From Haemophilus parainfluenzae (GTDB lineage Bacteria > Pseudomonadota > Gammaproteobacteria > Enterobacterales > Pasteurellaceae): DNA of 64,000 nucleotides. Positions 1 to 9,589 of this stretch are shown here, piece by piece. The stretch covers positions 1,550,001 through 1,614,000 of the forward strand of contig NZ_CP127167.1 of the NCBI RefSeq assembly GCF_036288925.1, in the 5' to 3' direction. The position numbers and the translations under genes were made by a program. Position 1 is the stretch's first letter; each line of letters starts with the position of its first letter. A model generated the notes under the pieces. It saw nothing but the letters and a program-made list of their open reading frames with translations, searched no databases and was not told the DNA's origin.

Positions 1-528
1 AAGCGCTTCATTTTTTTCATCGAGGTTACCCGTAGGTTCATCGGCAAAAATGACCGGAGGTTGGTTCACTAATGCACGAGCAATACATACCCGTTGTTGT
101 TCGCCTCCGGAAAGTTGGCTTGGACGGTGATCAATACGATGACCTAGTCCCACTTGCTCGAGTACCGCTTTAGCCGCCGCTTCATCAATCACACTGTGAT
201 AGTGCTGTGCGAGCATCACATTTTCAAGTGCGGTCAAATAAGGAATTAAATGGAATTGTTGGAAAACTAGACCAATTTTTTCCGCTCGGAAACGTTGGCG
301 ACCTACTTCATCCAGTTGGGCTGCATCGACACCATCTAAAATGACTTTACCTTCACTGGCGGTATCTAAACCGGTCAGAATATTCATGAGCGTGGTTTTA
401 CCGGAACCCGATGCCCCCATGATGGCAATAAATTCACCTTGGCGAATTTGAATATTAATATCTTCTAAAGCAGTGACTTGCCCGAATCGTTTATATAAAT
501 GTTGCGTTTCAATCACAAATTCACTCAT
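1..528 (-). CDS. ABC transporter ATP-binding protein (MacB/LolD type), partial
   Basis: This is the N-terminal 176 codons of an ABC ATPase; the rest lies beyond the window edge. The translation has a Walker A motif (GASGSGKT), a Q-loop (VFQQFHL), the signature LSGGEQQRV and a Walker B ending in FADEP, followed by a D-loop-like NLDE. It starts one base after the stop of the permease gene at 530-1663, so it should be translated from the same mRNA. MacB/LolD-type ATPases pair with FtsX-fold permeases, which fits the two permeases upstream. By gene order it belongs to the P19/FTR1 iron uptake cluster known from Campylobacter and others, where the ABC part is thought to help move or process iron. 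The exact substrate is not established by the sequence. Confidence 0.9.
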   Translation of the reverse strand, partial: MSEFVIETQHLYKRFGQVTALEDINIQIRQGEFIAIMGASGSGKTTLMNILTGLDTASEGKVILDGVDAAQLDEVGRQRFRAEKIGLVFQQFHLIPYLTALENVMLAQHYHSVIDEAAAKAVLEQVGLGHRIDHRPSQLSGGEQQRVCIARALVNQPPVIFADEPTGNLDEKNEAL

Positions 529-529
529 T

Positions 530-1663
530 TTATTCCCCTTTCAACACATTTGCGGTTTGAATATTTAAAGCGCGTTTGGTTGGTACAATCACCGCAATAA
601 AGGCAACCAATAACGATAAGACGATAGTAATAGGAATAACCGGTAGACGCATATCAATGTAAGATTTAAATACGGTTAATCCAAGTAATTGTGCCAAAAT
701 GTAGCCGAGAATCAGTCCCGCAACAATAGCACAAAGTGCAATGATCAGAATCTCAGTACTAATCTGTTTAATGATGTCACTTTGTTTAGCACCTAAGGCT
801 TTTTGTAGTGCAAATTCTTTTGCTCGCTCACCAACAATCGCAATCAACGTGGTGTTCACACAAAGGGTAGCGAGAATCAAAATGACTAATGAGATTAAGC
901 CCATCAATCCTTTAATTTTATCTAAAATCTGCCCTTCAGACGCTGAGACTTTTCGAATTGGTCGAGCAGTTAGATCGAGTTGGCGTTGCATAATGTCTTG
1001 GGCAAATTGTGCAACGTTACCTTGTTCATTTTTGACATTGAGCAAGGCGTTGTTTGCCAATCCTTCTTTATCTAACCAACTTTGTGCAAATTCTAAGCTA
1101 ACGATTAACATGTTGTCTGTGGCATCGCCTGCCTCAACAATACCTTTTATCGTGAATTCATGTTTTTCGACGGCATTTTTGGAAAGCTTTAACTTACTCC
1201 CAACGCCTAAATTAAGACGTTCAGCTAAGGTTTTACCAATCATGGCATGGCGATCGTCAAAATTCACATTAATGGACGAACCGGTAATTTGCCAATAAGG
1301 CGCGAGCACACGCATATCTTCAAACCACACGCCCATAATCACGATTTTTTCTAAATCACTTCGTGCAACACCATATAAATAAGGGCTGGCAGCGGTGATA
1401 AAATTATCCGGTGCATGATGAAGAATTTGTTTTAATTGGCGTTCTTTCATCAAACCACCATTGGCAGCCCCAATGTAAAAGTTTGCCCCGAAAGTACGGA
1501 GCTCTTGGCTCATTTTGGTATTAATATCAAAATATACTGCAGCCATTGCGGTCACAATGGACGCACCGACAGTCAACGCAGAGAAGATAATAAATACCCG
1601 TTGTAAACGTAGGCGTAATGCTTGGAAGATTAAACGCCAAAACATACTTTTATTGGCGGCCAT
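530..1663 (-). CDS. FtsX/MacB-like ABC transporter permease
   Basis: A 377-residue integral membrane protein of the FtsX/MacB permease fold. It has one N-terminal membrane segment (ALRLRLQRVF onward), a long extracytoplasmic domain, and three C-terminal membrane segments with the typical sequence GERAKEFALQKALGAK between them. The start chosen is MAANKSMFW at 1663, preceded by a good GGAGG ribosome site; a longer reading from 1729 would run far back into the upstream permease gene. It overlaps that gene by 14 bases, and the ATPase gene begins one base after its stop. It presumably forms a heterodimeric permease with the neighbour at 1650-2990. The assignment to iron transport rests on gene order. 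Confidence 0.88.
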   Translation of the reverse strand: MAANKSMFWRLIFQALRLRLQRVFIIFSALTVGASIVTAMAAVYFDINTKMSQELRTFGANFYIGAANGGLMKERQLKQILHHAPDNFITAASPYLYGVARSDLEKIVIMGVWFEDMRVLAPYWQITGSSINVNFDDRHAMIGKTLAERLNLGVGSKLKLSKNAVEKHEFTIKGIVEAGDATDNMLIVSLEFAQSWLDKEGLANNALLNVKNEQGNVAQFAQDIMQRQLDLTARPIRKVSASEGQILDKIKGLMGLISLVILILATLCVNTTLIAIVGERAKEFALQKALGAKQSDIIKQISTEILIIALCAIVAGLILGYILAQLLGLTVFKSYIDMRLPVIPITIVLSLLVAFIAVIVPTKRALNIQTANVLKGE

Positions 1664-2990
1664 ACAGCACCTCCACAGGGTAAAGTTTGGCAATACGATG
1701 GGCTGGGAACCAAGTGCCCACCACAGCAATTAAAATAGACAGCATCAATACGCAAGGGATGACAATCCAAGCGAAACTCAGTGGTACGCCAAATAGCGCT
1801 GAACCAATAAATCTTGCTAAGCCCCAACCTGCAATACAACCAAGAGTGCCACCAATTAAGGCACTGATAATGGCTTCACAATAAAATAATAAAGCAATTT
1901 GCCATTGGTATGCGCCTAAAGCCTTCATTAGACCAATTTCTTTTGAGCGCTCAATGATCCCAGTACTCATTAATGAGGCAATGCCCATAGCAGCGGCGAT
2001 TAAGGCAGCAAGAGTCACGACAGCAAGCAATAACTGGATTTTACCAATGACGACACCTTCTGATGCGGCAACCTGCCAAATTGGGCGAACAATAGCACCA
2101 GAGATAGCTTCTTCTAACTGATGTGAAATAGACGAAACATAAGCTGTACAATACCAACGATCGTACTCTTCAGCATCCAATGCATCGGTATTGGCACGTG
2201 CTTTGCGAGAAAGATCATTTTCCGGAACAGTAAGCGCAGACACTTTAACCGCTTGAATTTTTCCTTCTAAACCTAGTAATTTTTGCACGGCATTGAGTGG
2301 CATGACTAATTGATTATCTTCAGCGCCCCCAGTAGATAAAATCCCGGTAATTTCAACCGCACTTTGATTATCAAGTTCATCATTTTGATAGTGGAGCTTG
2401 ATTTTATCGCCTTGTTTTAACCCAGTTCGTTGTGCTAATTGTTCACCAATGATCGCAGGAATAAATTCACCTTCAGGCATTTCAAGATCGTTTACCCATT
2501 CTCCTTGAACATGCCAATAAGGGCTAATAATTTTTTGGCCAGTATGGAAATCGTCTTCGTCTGGTACAGGAATGTTGTGATCGAAAAATGTACCAAGCAC
2601 ATTAATTTGTTCAAGTGCGGTCGATTTTTCATACGTTTTTGCAGAAAGAATTTCTGCTTTCACATCTGCACTTAATAATGGCGCAAATCCCACAATGTTA
2701 TTTCGCCAGAAAATATCTTTAATATTCGGCAGTTCTTTTTCATCGAGGAAATCTTGGCTACTTAAATCTGTGTTATGGCTGAGTTCGCCAGGCAAGGCTG
2801 CATTGCTCGCAGGTTCAACTAAAATATTGGCACCGTAAGATTTTAGTTCTTTCGCCATTTTGTCGCCGATATCAATAGAAACAGCTAATAGCGCAGAGAC
2901 TAATCCCGCAGCCAAGAAAATAGTCACCACGGCTAAAAATTTACGTTTTATGCTAAAACGCCAAGATTGGAATAACATTCTTGCTAGCAT
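1650..2990 (-). CDS. FtsX/MacB-like ABC transporter permease
   Basis: A 446-residue permease of the FtsX/MacB family. An N-terminal membrane helix (residues about 12-32) is followed by an extracytoplasmic region of roughly 280 residues and three C-terminal helices, with the family motif ERSKEIGLMKALGA on the cytoplasmic loop. The extracytoplasmic domain is larger than in the partner permease, so the two are paralogous but not equivalent. Its start codon overlaps the stop of the DUF2318 gene as TAATG, with an AGGGGGAA ribosome site, so translation is probably coupled. It corresponds to one of the two permeases in the P19/FTR1 cluster layout. Function in iron handling is inferred from context. 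Confidence 0.88.
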   Translation of the reverse strand: MLARMLFQSWRFSIKRKFLAVVTIFLAAGLVSALLAVSIDIGDKMAKELKSYGANILVEPASNAALPGELSHNTDLSSQDFLDEKELPNIKDIFWRNNIVGFAPLLSADVKAEILSAKTYEKSTALEQINVLGTFFDHNIPVPDEDDFHTGQKIISPYWHVQGEWVNDLEMPEGEFIPAIIGEQLAQRTGLKQGDKIKLHYQNDELDNQSAVEITGILSTGGAEDNQLVMPLNAVQKLLGLEGKIQAVKVSALTVPENDLSRKARANTDALDAEEYDRWYCTAYVSSISHQLEEAISGAIVRPIWQVAASEGVVIGKIQLLLAVVTLAALIAAAMGIASLMSTGIIERSKEIGLMKALGAYQWQIALLFYCEAIISALIGGTLGCIAGWGLARFIGSALFGVPLSFAWIVIPCVLMLSILIAVVGTWFPAHRIAKLYPVEVLYGRQ

Positions 2991-4384
2991 TATTCCCCCT
3001 TACCTAAATATTTTTCAGGGTTATCACGGAATAAATCAAGATTTTTCTCGCTTTCAAAGAAGTAAGTCTTACCTTCGTAATTATATTTGTGCTCTGTTTT
3101 AGTGTTTTTCATTTGGGTGCCACTAATAGGATCTTTTACATCGATTTCAACAATCGTGCTAAATAAATTCAGCCCTTCTTCTAAGCTGGTTCGATTAATG
3201 AGAATTTCAGTCTCAGTTTGTTGCCAATCTTCAATCGGTACAGGATTACAGCCACCCGGTTTACCAATAGATGGAATAAACATATGTACGCCGCAACCCA
3301 CGCAAACGACTTGGTTACCTTCCATCACATAGCCTTGGTCACCACAAAGCAAGCAGGCATCAAATACTGCGGCTAAGCTCAATTTATCTGGCTGACGATT
3401 AATGACAAAGAAACGCACAGCTTTACCATCATCAGCAATCCAAACAAAACGGTGTAATTTGCCGTCTTTTACTTGCTCAATCGGAATGCGAACTTGTTGC
3501 TTGTCATCTAAGGTAACAGGAATTGCTTCTGAAAGTTGTGGGGGACGAGAAGCAATTTGCTCCCAATAAAGTTGCGTTGCAAAAGTAATCGCTAAAGCTA
3601 AATAGCCCCAACCGAGTAGGTGAGAAGAGGTACGTAATGCAGCTAATTTTTGGCGTTTTTCAATCGGTTCTTGTGTGGTATTAACTTGTTGCTTGCGTGA
3701 TAAATGAATTTTGCCGTAAAAGATGGCAAGTACAACTAAGAGCAATGTTGCACAGATGTAATTTAACCAACGAGTGATTTCGCCTGATTTCGCAACAAAA
3801 CTTAAACGAGGCTTGGTAAGTTCAAGCACCTGAAGTTTCATTAAAATTAATAAGAGTTCACCGATAAGTGGAACAAGCAAGCAAACTAAGAGAAGGCTAA
3901 TAGCACCTTTTAAAAGTGCGGTTGATTTTTGTTGTGTTTTTACCGCTTGTTTTAGAAGTAAATAGATCCAGCCTTGTAAGCATAGACAAAAAACAAAGGC
4001 AAAAATGACCGCACTTATATGTAAGATCGAATCGGTATTGATAACATCAGTAGAAACGAGAGCGGTAATGTTAGGATCTTTTGCCCAGAAGCTTCCAGCG
4101 ATGAGCATTAATACCGTTTGCCAAAAGGCAGGTAAGCGACCTTTGCCGAAAATTAAACATAAGGCAAAGATAGTCAACAGCGTCAATATCACGCCATTAA
4201 CGATTAAATTGGTGATTTGTCCCGTAGGTAAACTAAGGCGCAGTACGATACCGGCAATAAAACCGAATAGGCTAAGCCAAATTATTTTTTTCGCACTCAC
4301 AGTGGATTGTTTACTGTGATAAACACCGAGCAATAATGAAAAAGGTAAAAGTGCTTGAAGCAGGAAAGTAAAAAAATAATTCAT
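2990..4384 (-). CDS. Membrane protein with C-terminal Fe-S-like cysteine domain (DUF2318)
   Basis: A 464-residue protein with about eight hydrophobic segments in the first 270 residues, then a soluble domain. That domain carries CLLCGDQGY, then CVGCG, then a further Cys (GGCNPVP) and the family-like sequence NRTSLEEGLNLFS. This matches the DUF2318 or Fe-S-membrane family, which in known genomes sits next to P19 and FTR1 permease genes. A role in electron transfer to, or reduction of, periplasmic iron has been proposed for the family; the cysteine pairs here agree with a metal or Fe-S centre but do not prove it. It lies between the P19 gene (115-base gap) and the two ABC permeases. Confidence 0.85.
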   Translation of the reverse strand: MNYFFTFLLQALLPFSLLLGVYHSKQSTVSAKKIIWLSLFGFIAGIVLRLSLPTGQITNLIVNGVILTLLTIFALCLIFGKGRLPAFWQTVLMLIAGSFWAKDPNITALVSTDVINTDSILHISAVIFAFVFCLCLQGWIYLLLKQAVKTQQKSTALLKGAISLLLVCLLVPLIGELLLILMKLQVLELTKPRLSFVAKSGEITRWLNYICATLLLVVLAIFYGKIHLSRKQQVNTTQEPIEKRQKLAALRTSSHLLGWGYLALAITFATQLYWEQIASRPPQLSEAIPVTLDDKQQVRIPIEQVKDGKLHRFVWIADDGKAVRFFVINRQPDKLSLAAVFDACLLCGDQGYVMEGNQVVCVGCGVHMFIPSIGKPGGCNPVPIEDWQQTETEILINRTSLEEGLNLFSTIVEIDVKDPISGTQMKNTKTEHKYNYEGKTYFFESEKNLDLFRDNPEKYLGKGE

Positions 4385-4499
4385 AGTTTGACCATTTAAT
4401 AGGATAAAACAGACGATATTTTAAGGTTAAATGAAATGCTATTGCCTTCCCCTGACATACAAGGGAAGGCAAGTCGGTAAAATCAATGTTTACCTGAGA

Positions 4500-5021
4500 T
4501 TATTTGATGCCAGTGAATTTGAATTCATAGCTTACATCAAATGGTTTCCACCAACGACCTACACCCGTTTCAGAGTCGGTATGACGGTGCATACCCGCTT
4601 TTGATGGAGGATCGATGTGGTAAGTTAATTTATAGTTACCTACGCCCATCATTTTCACGTTTGCACCGTAGTGAGGACCATCACCCGCTACCATTGGCAT
4701 GAAAGTACCTTCTTGTTTTTCACCCGTATCAGCATTTACCAAAGTATAGTTGATGGTTAAGTAAGGCATCCATTCACCATCACCAAAGCCATTTTTGTTA
4801 CCTTTTACTGCGTGGATATCCGCTTCTAAGTGAATATCTGATTTTGCCGCAGGTAAACCCATACCACGAGGTTCCATATCGATTGGTTTGAGATAAACCG
4901 CCGCAATTTCCATTTCATTCATGGTTACCGCTTCACCGATTGGGTACTCTTGGAATGCGTTTGCAGTAGACGCGGTAAAAATACCCGCAAATAATGCTGT
5001 TGCTAAAAGTGCTTTTTTCAT
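4500..5021 (-). CDS. P19/Tpd-family periplasmic iron-transport protein
   Basis: A 173-residue exported protein. The signal peptide (MKKALLATALFAGIFTASTA) ends at an ANA cleavage site near residue 22. The mature protein has the Tpd/P19 hallmarks: MEPRGMGLP, DIHLEADIHA, MPMVAGDGPHYGANV and AGMHRHTD, which supply the Met and His residues that bind copper, and probably iron, in this family. In Campylobacter P19 is needed for growth under iron limitation and works with an FTR1-like permease. Here the FTR1 gene is immediately upstream (28-base gap) and the DUF2318 gene follows. Length agrees with the family. Confidence 0.93.
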   Translation of the reverse strand: MKKALLATALFAGIFTASTANAFQEYPIGEAVTMNEMEIAAVYLKPIDMEPRGMGLPAAKSDIHLEADIHAVKGNKNGFGDGEWMPYLTINYTLVNADTGEKQEGTFMPMVAGDGPHYGANVKMMGVGNYKLTYHIDPPSKAGMHRHTDSETGVGRWWKPFDVSYEFKFTGIK

Positions 5022-5049
5022 TGTTTTTCTCCTAAAGGATTGTTGGGTA

Positions 5050-6954
5050 TTACGCGGCTTTTTTGCTTTGATATTTCATAATAAACAGAGCAAATACGGC
5101 TGCGATGAGTAAGATTGCTTGTGGGATTAGGGTTTCCATATAAGGATAAATACCTAACCACGAAATTTCAGGCACACCGCTAATCAGCGTTGGCTCGAAA
5201 AGTTTGCCTTCAATGAGTTCTAAAACAGATTTACCGGCGAATACAAAGGCCATTAAATACATGAAAGAACCCGTGAACATAAAGAATGGTTTAAGCGGTA
5301 ATTTCACCACGGTATAACGCATCACGAAGTAGCAAATGGTGAGAATAATTACACCGACAATGATACCTGCGAAAAGATAGATAAAACTGACCGCACTTTT
5401 CGCATCACCCACGAGGGCATAGTAGAACAATACGGTTTCTGCCCCTTCACGATATACGGCTAAGAAACTGGTAAGCCATAAGCCGATGAGTGAGCCAGTA
5501 GTGAGGGCAGTTGAGAGTTTGCCTTCTAAATAACGTTTCCAGTTTTGTGCTTCGACTTTGGACAATAACCAGTAGCTCATCATAAAGAGCATGACTACAG
5601 CAAAAATCATCGTAAAGCCTTCGAGCAATTCGCGGTTTTGACCGGAATTTTCAAAGATAAGTTGGAAGATAAATGCGGTAACCACACTGGCAATTAATGC
5701 CACATAAACAGATTGGCGGATAACTGGCAATTTATCTTGGTGGTTATTTTTAATTAAGTAAGTCACGATAGCCGCAACAATTAATAAGGCTTCCAAACCT
5801 TCACGAAGAATGATTAAAAGGCTATATAAGAACATAGACCAATCACTTTGTTCTCCGCCCTGTAACATATCAACCGCTTTAGTTAGATTCAGGTCTAAAC
5901 CATCAGCTTGCGCTTGTAACTTATCACTTTGTTCAGCTTTCATTAAGCTGACTAGACGGGTAAAGTAGCCTTCAAGTTCCGCTTTAAAGTTGCTATCACG
6001 AGAGCCAATTTTGTTCTCCATACCACTGCTTTCAAACACATCAAAATAGGTGTCTTGTACAGAAAGAATTGCTTTTTTGCTTTCACCTTGTTGATAGAGC
6101 GCAATAGCTTGTTGAATACGTTGGTTGATCTCTTGTTTAATCTTATTCCAATCTTGCTCTTGTTGATTATCTGTTGCTTGCTGCGCTGCATTGGATTGAA
6201 CATTTTGTTCTTCACGTGTCGTTGGCAGGTTAGGCAAGTTTTCTTCAATATCTTGTAATAATTGCGTACTTTGATAACCAATCTCTGTGATTTGATCGGT
6301 TTGTTCACTTAAACGGATGATGTTGTAAAACTGTTGATTAATCGCCGCTGAAGTTTCTGCAGAGCGATTTTGGCGAATGGACATTTCCATTTCTGAATTT
6401 TTATAGCCATCGTATTGCGCTTGTTGGAACAATTTTTTCGCGTTAGCGAGATCACCATTTTGATACGCTTCGAGCCCTTGAGCGAGCAAATCATCAATGG
6501 TTTTAAAACTTTGTTGCCAATAAGGGGCAATCGCTTGATTATCATAAACACCATGTTGACCATCGGCATTGAGCTGATGACCTTCAATCAATGATGGCAA
6601 CACTTCTTGTAATTCTTTTTTGAGCTGATCGATTTTAGCTTGAATCTCTTGTTGTGAACTGCCTTCACCGATCATTTTACGGATCTCACCAAAAGTCGCT
6701 TCCATTTGGTAACTTTTTTGTGCCGAGAAATTGATACGAATTGGACCTTCTAGATTTTCAAACACTTCAAAATAAGCCATTTGCACTTCAGTGCGAGCAT
6801 CATCAGTATTACCTTGCTGGACAAGTTGAGCGGTTTTATCTAAGCGTGACGTAATATCATTAACCCACTGTTGGTAGTCGTCTTGTGCAAAGAGTGAAGA
6901 AGAGAAGGCGAGTGAAAAAATTAAAAAGAAAAATCGAATAGAACGGAATAGCAT
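5050..6954 (-). CDS. FTR1-family high-affinity iron permease
   Basis: A 634-residue inner-membrane protein. A signal-like N-terminus ending in LFAQ precedes a periplasmic region of about 350 residues. The C-terminal third has seven or so membrane helices with the two RExxE iron-binding motifs of the FTR1/EfeU family: REGLE at residues 383-387 and REGAE at 501-505. The periplasmic part contains an internal duplication: AYFEVFENLEGP near residue 60 resembles DTYFDVFESSGM near residue 301, so two related sensor or binding modules are likely. It is the first gene of the leftward iron operon, and a sigma70-like promoter lies just upstream at 6993-7021. Confidence 0.93.
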   Translation of the reverse strand: MLFRSIRFFFLIFSLAFSSSLFAQDDYQQWVNDITSRLDKTAQLVQQGNTDDARTEVQMAYFEVFENLEGPIRINFSAQKSYQMEATFGEIRKMIGEGSSQQEIQAKIDQLKKELQEVLPSLIEGHQLNADGQHGVYDNQAIAPYWQQSFKTIDDLLAQGLEAYQNGDLANAKKLFQQAQYDGYKNSEMEMSIRQNRSAETSAAINQQFYNIIRLSEQTDQITEIGYQSTQLLQDIEENLPNLPTTREEQNVQSNAAQQATDNQQEQDWNKIKQEINQRIQQAIALYQQGESKKAILSVQDTYFDVFESSGMENKIGSRDSNFKAELEGYFTRLVSLMKAEQSDKLQAQADGLDLNLTKAVDMLQGGEQSDWSMFLYSLLIILREGLEALLIVAAIVTYLIKNNHQDKLPVIRQSVYVALIASVVTAFIFQLIFENSGQNRELLEGFTMIFAVVMLFMMSYWLLSKVEAQNWKRYLEGKLSTALTTGSLIGLWLTSFLAVYREGAETVLFYYALVGDAKSAVSFIYLFAGIIVGVIILTICYFVMRYTVVKLPLKPFFMFTGSFMYLMAFVFAGKSVLELIEGKLFEPTLISGVPEISWLGIYPYMETLIPQAILLIAAVFALFIMKYQSKKAA

Positions 6955-6992
6955 CGCCTATTTACCTCAAATGAAATTAATTCCTATTAATA

Positions 6993-7021
6993 ATTATACT
7001 TTGATATCAGTAAAATGACAA
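6993..7021 (-). promoter_or_regulatory. Predicted sigma70 promoter of the FTR1-P19 operon
   Basis: On the minus strand there is TTGTCA (7021-7016), a 17-base spacer and a perfect TATAAT (6998-6993), about 40 bases before the FTR1 start. The AT-rich stretch over the -35 (ATTATTCATTGTCATTTT) faintly resembles Fur-type hexamers. That part is a guess; the core promoter match is strong. Confidence 0.6.
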
Positions 7022-7105
7022 TGAATAATTCCTATTTTTGTGATGAAGATCAAAAAATTCACAAGAGTCAGAAATGTTTAGAGGACGGTTGTATGCTTAA
7101 AAGAA

Positions 7106-7130
7106 TAAAGCGCCTTTGTTAGGCGCTTTA
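7106..7130 (-). terminator. Rho-independent terminator after mrcB
   Basis: Perfect 9-bp stem TAAAGCGCC/GGCGCTTTA with a 7-base loop. Read on the minus strand it is followed by TTCTTTT, and it lies 36 bases after the mrcB stop. Confidence 0.75.
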
Positions 7131-7165
7131 TGGCGATATCAAAGTGCGGTCAAAAATAAGCGAGT

Positions 7166-9565
7166 TTATTGAGTGGGTGCGGCTTCTTCAACAGGCGCTT
7201 TATTATCTAACACATCCCATACACTTTCTTGTTTTGGTGATTCTGGTTGTTCAGGTTGTGGCGATTGTGTAGTCTGCGCCGCTGTAGCAGTTGCCGTACT
7301 CGTCGTTGGCGCAGACGCACAGAAGTTTTGATCTTTATTTATCCACACAGGGATTGTCCGACTGCTACCACAACTCCAACTGCCGTAAGCATTAATGCCA
7401 ACCCATTTAATCGTAGAAGGTTGTCCGAGTTTTAGTTTTTCAATAACGACACGGTTTAAATAATCTTTATAGATTTGTAATGCACCTGAGGCTCCCGTCA
7501 ATTTGGTTTCACCGTTATCATCACGACCTAGCCAAATGGTGCTGACATTTTTACCATCAATACCGACAAACCACGTATCACGGGCATCATTGGTGGTGCC
7601 TGTTTTACCTGCAAGACGAAGATCCGCGTAATCATTTTGTAAGCTACGCGCGGTACCACGTTCTACGGTTTGTTGCATCGCATACAAGGTTTGATAAGCC
7701 GCTTCTCTCGGTACCACTTGATCCGGCACCGTATTGTGTTCGTAAATAATATTCCCTTGGCGATCAGCAATGCTTTGAATGGTACTTAACTCAATTTTGC
7801 CACCTTGATTTGCAATGGTTTGATAGAGTTTGGTCACATCATAAGGTGAAATACTATAAGAACCAAGCAAGGTTGCAGGTACTTTTGGAATCGCTACATT
7901 ATCCCAGCCCATGGCTTTTTGCGTATTGATCACTTTGCTTAAACCGACTTTCATCCCAATATTTACCGTTGGAATATTCATCGAGCGAGCAAGGGCATCC
8001 ATCAACATCACCGAACCGCTGTATTTGCGATCGTAGTTACGAGGTTGCCAAGGTTGGCTACCTTTAACATAAATCGTGATTGGCTGGTTTTGAATTGGCG
8101 TATTTAAACGAAATTGTTCCGGATTCATCAGTGCGGTCAAATAAATGGATGGTTTTACCAAAGAACCAATTTGACGTTTTGACATTAACGCACGGTTAAA
8201 TCCGGCATATTCTGTTTGTAATCCACCTACGACAGCACGTACTTCACCCAGGTGATAATCCGCCACAATCATGGCACCTTCAAGGTGTGGATTTTTGGTT
8301 TGTAGTTGTAAATGATTGACCGTATTCACCACAGCATTTTCAGCTTGTTCCTGTTGTTTTAAATCCATAGTGGAGAAAATACGCGCACCAAGTAGCGCAG
8401 AGGTTTTATTTTCCCCTAATTGACGGCGAAGATCGGCTTGCAATGTTTGAATGAAAGCAGGGTATTTACGAGAAATTTGACCTTTAGCTTGCACGCCTAA
8501 TGGACGTTTACTCAACATCTCATACAACTCATCCCCAATCATTTGGTGATCAAGCATCAGTTTTAACACCACATTTCGGCGATCGAGTGCATATTGTGGA
8601 TTTCGCCATGGATTATAAAGGGATGGACCTTTCACCATGCCGACTAAAAGGGCAATTTGGTCAAGGCTAATTTCACGGATGGAGCGACCAAAATAGAATT
8701 GGCTCGCCAACGCAAAACCGTGAATTTGAATATCACCATTTTGACCAAGGTAAATCTCGTTCAGATAGGTTTCTAAGATACGGTTTTTATCATATCGCCA
8801 ATCTAACACCAATGACATTAAGGCTTCATTGGCTTTACGTGTCAGGGAACGTTCTCTGGATAAAAATAGGTTTTTAACTAATTGCTGAGTGAGTGTACTG
8901 CCGCCTTGAACCGTTTGACCAGCTTTAATATTGGCAATCATCGCTCGCACAATACCCACTGGATTAATCCCGTTATGCTCATAAAAGCGGCGATCCTCTG
9001 TGAGTAATAAGGTATCGATGAGTAAGCGAGGGTATTGTTGTAATGGGATCGCCAAACGATCTTCATTATCTGATTCCAACATGGCAATTAATTTAGGCGC
9101 AAGACGGAATTCATCAACGGCTTTTACGTTGACCAAGTCTTCAATACGAGAAAGTTTGTTATCGGTAAAACGTAAACGTAATACACGTTGTGGCTCTGGT
9201 TTGTCAGGATAAGGGAACGCACGACGAAGTAACACGATGGTATCCTCTTCGAGCTTAAAATCTCCCGGTGCTGCAATCATTGTGGTTTGACGGTATTCGT
9301 TATCGAGTAAGATTTGAATCACTTCGTCAAAAGAAAGGTTATCAGAAAGTTTTACGCTTTCTAAACGACTATACACTTCTGCCGGTAAACGCCAAATTTG
9401 GCCATCCATTTTTGAGCGAATTTGCCAGTCTAAATAGCCACCATAAAATACAGCAAGCGTCCCTAAAGTAAAGGCTGCTTTAGCTAAAAAGATTTTACAA
9501 GAACGTCGCTTATCTGGCGCTTGTGTTTCTTGTTGTTCAGGAGAGGTGTTTTCCGTTTCCGACAT
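7166..9565 (-). CDS. mrcB: Penicillin-binding protein 1B (bifunctional transglycosylase/transpeptidase)
   Basis: A 799-residue class A PBP that polymerises lipid II and cross-links peptidoglycan in the periplasm. A short cytoplasmic tail and one membrane helix (residues about 30-46) are followed by a UB2H-like region. The GT51 glycosyltransferase has the catalytic Glu in TEDRRFYEHNGI (E190), GGSTLTQQLVKN and the ETYLNEIYLGQ motif. The transpeptidase has S468-L-V-K, S528-M-N and K654-T-G-T. Length and the N-terminal UB2H-like segment favour PBP1B over PBP1A. The tail is rich in Pro, Gln and Thr. It is followed by a terminator and appears to be its own unit, 24 bases after yacL. Confidence 0.95.
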   Translation of the reverse strand: MSETENTSPEQQETQAPDKRRSCKIFLAKAAFTLGTLAVFYGGYLDWQIRSKMDGQIWRLPAEVYSRLESVKLSDNLSFDEVIQILLDNEYRQTTMIAAPGDFKLEEDTIVLLRRAFPYPDKPEPQRVLRLRFTDNKLSRIEDLVNVKAVDEFRLAPKLIAMLESDNEDRLAIPLQQYPRLLIDTLLLTEDRRFYEHNGINPVGIVRAMIANIKAGQTVQGGSTLTQQLVKNLFLSRERSLTRKANEALMSLVLDWRYDKNRILETYLNEIYLGQNGDIQIHGFALASQFYFGRSIREISLDQIALLVGMVKGPSLYNPWRNPQYALDRRNVVLKLMLDHQMIGDELYEMLSKRPLGVQAKGQISRKYPAFIQTLQADLRRQLGENKTSALLGARIFSTMDLKQQEQAENAVVNTVNHLQLQTKNPHLEGAMIVADYHLGEVRAVVGGLQTEYAGFNRALMSKRQIGSLVKPSIYLTALMNPEQFRLNTPIQNQPITIYVKGSQPWQPRNYDRKYSGSVMLMDALARSMNIPTVNIGMKVGLSKVINTQKAMGWDNVAIPKVPATLLGSYSISPYDVTKLYQTIANQGGKIELSTIQSIADRQGNIIYEHNTVPDQVVPREAAYQTLYAMQQTVERGTARSLQNDYADLRLAGKTGTTNDARDTWFVGIDGKNVSTIWLGRDDNGETKLTGASGALQIYKDYLNRVVIEKLKLGQPSTIKWVGINAYGSWSCGSSRTIPVWINKDQNFCASAPTTSTATATAAQTTQSPQPEQPESPKQESVWDVLDNKAPVEEAAPTQ

Positions 9566-9589
9566 AATAGTTAGCTTCAGAGAATGAGG

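Noticed and set aside
741..1298. 185-codon plus-strand frame opposite the ABC permease gene
   Set aside because: It is antisense to a clear FtsX-type permease and has no coding pattern.
7011..7032. Fur box upstream of FTR1
   Set aside because: The AT-rich hexamers only weakly resemble the Fur consensus; noted under the promoter but not called.
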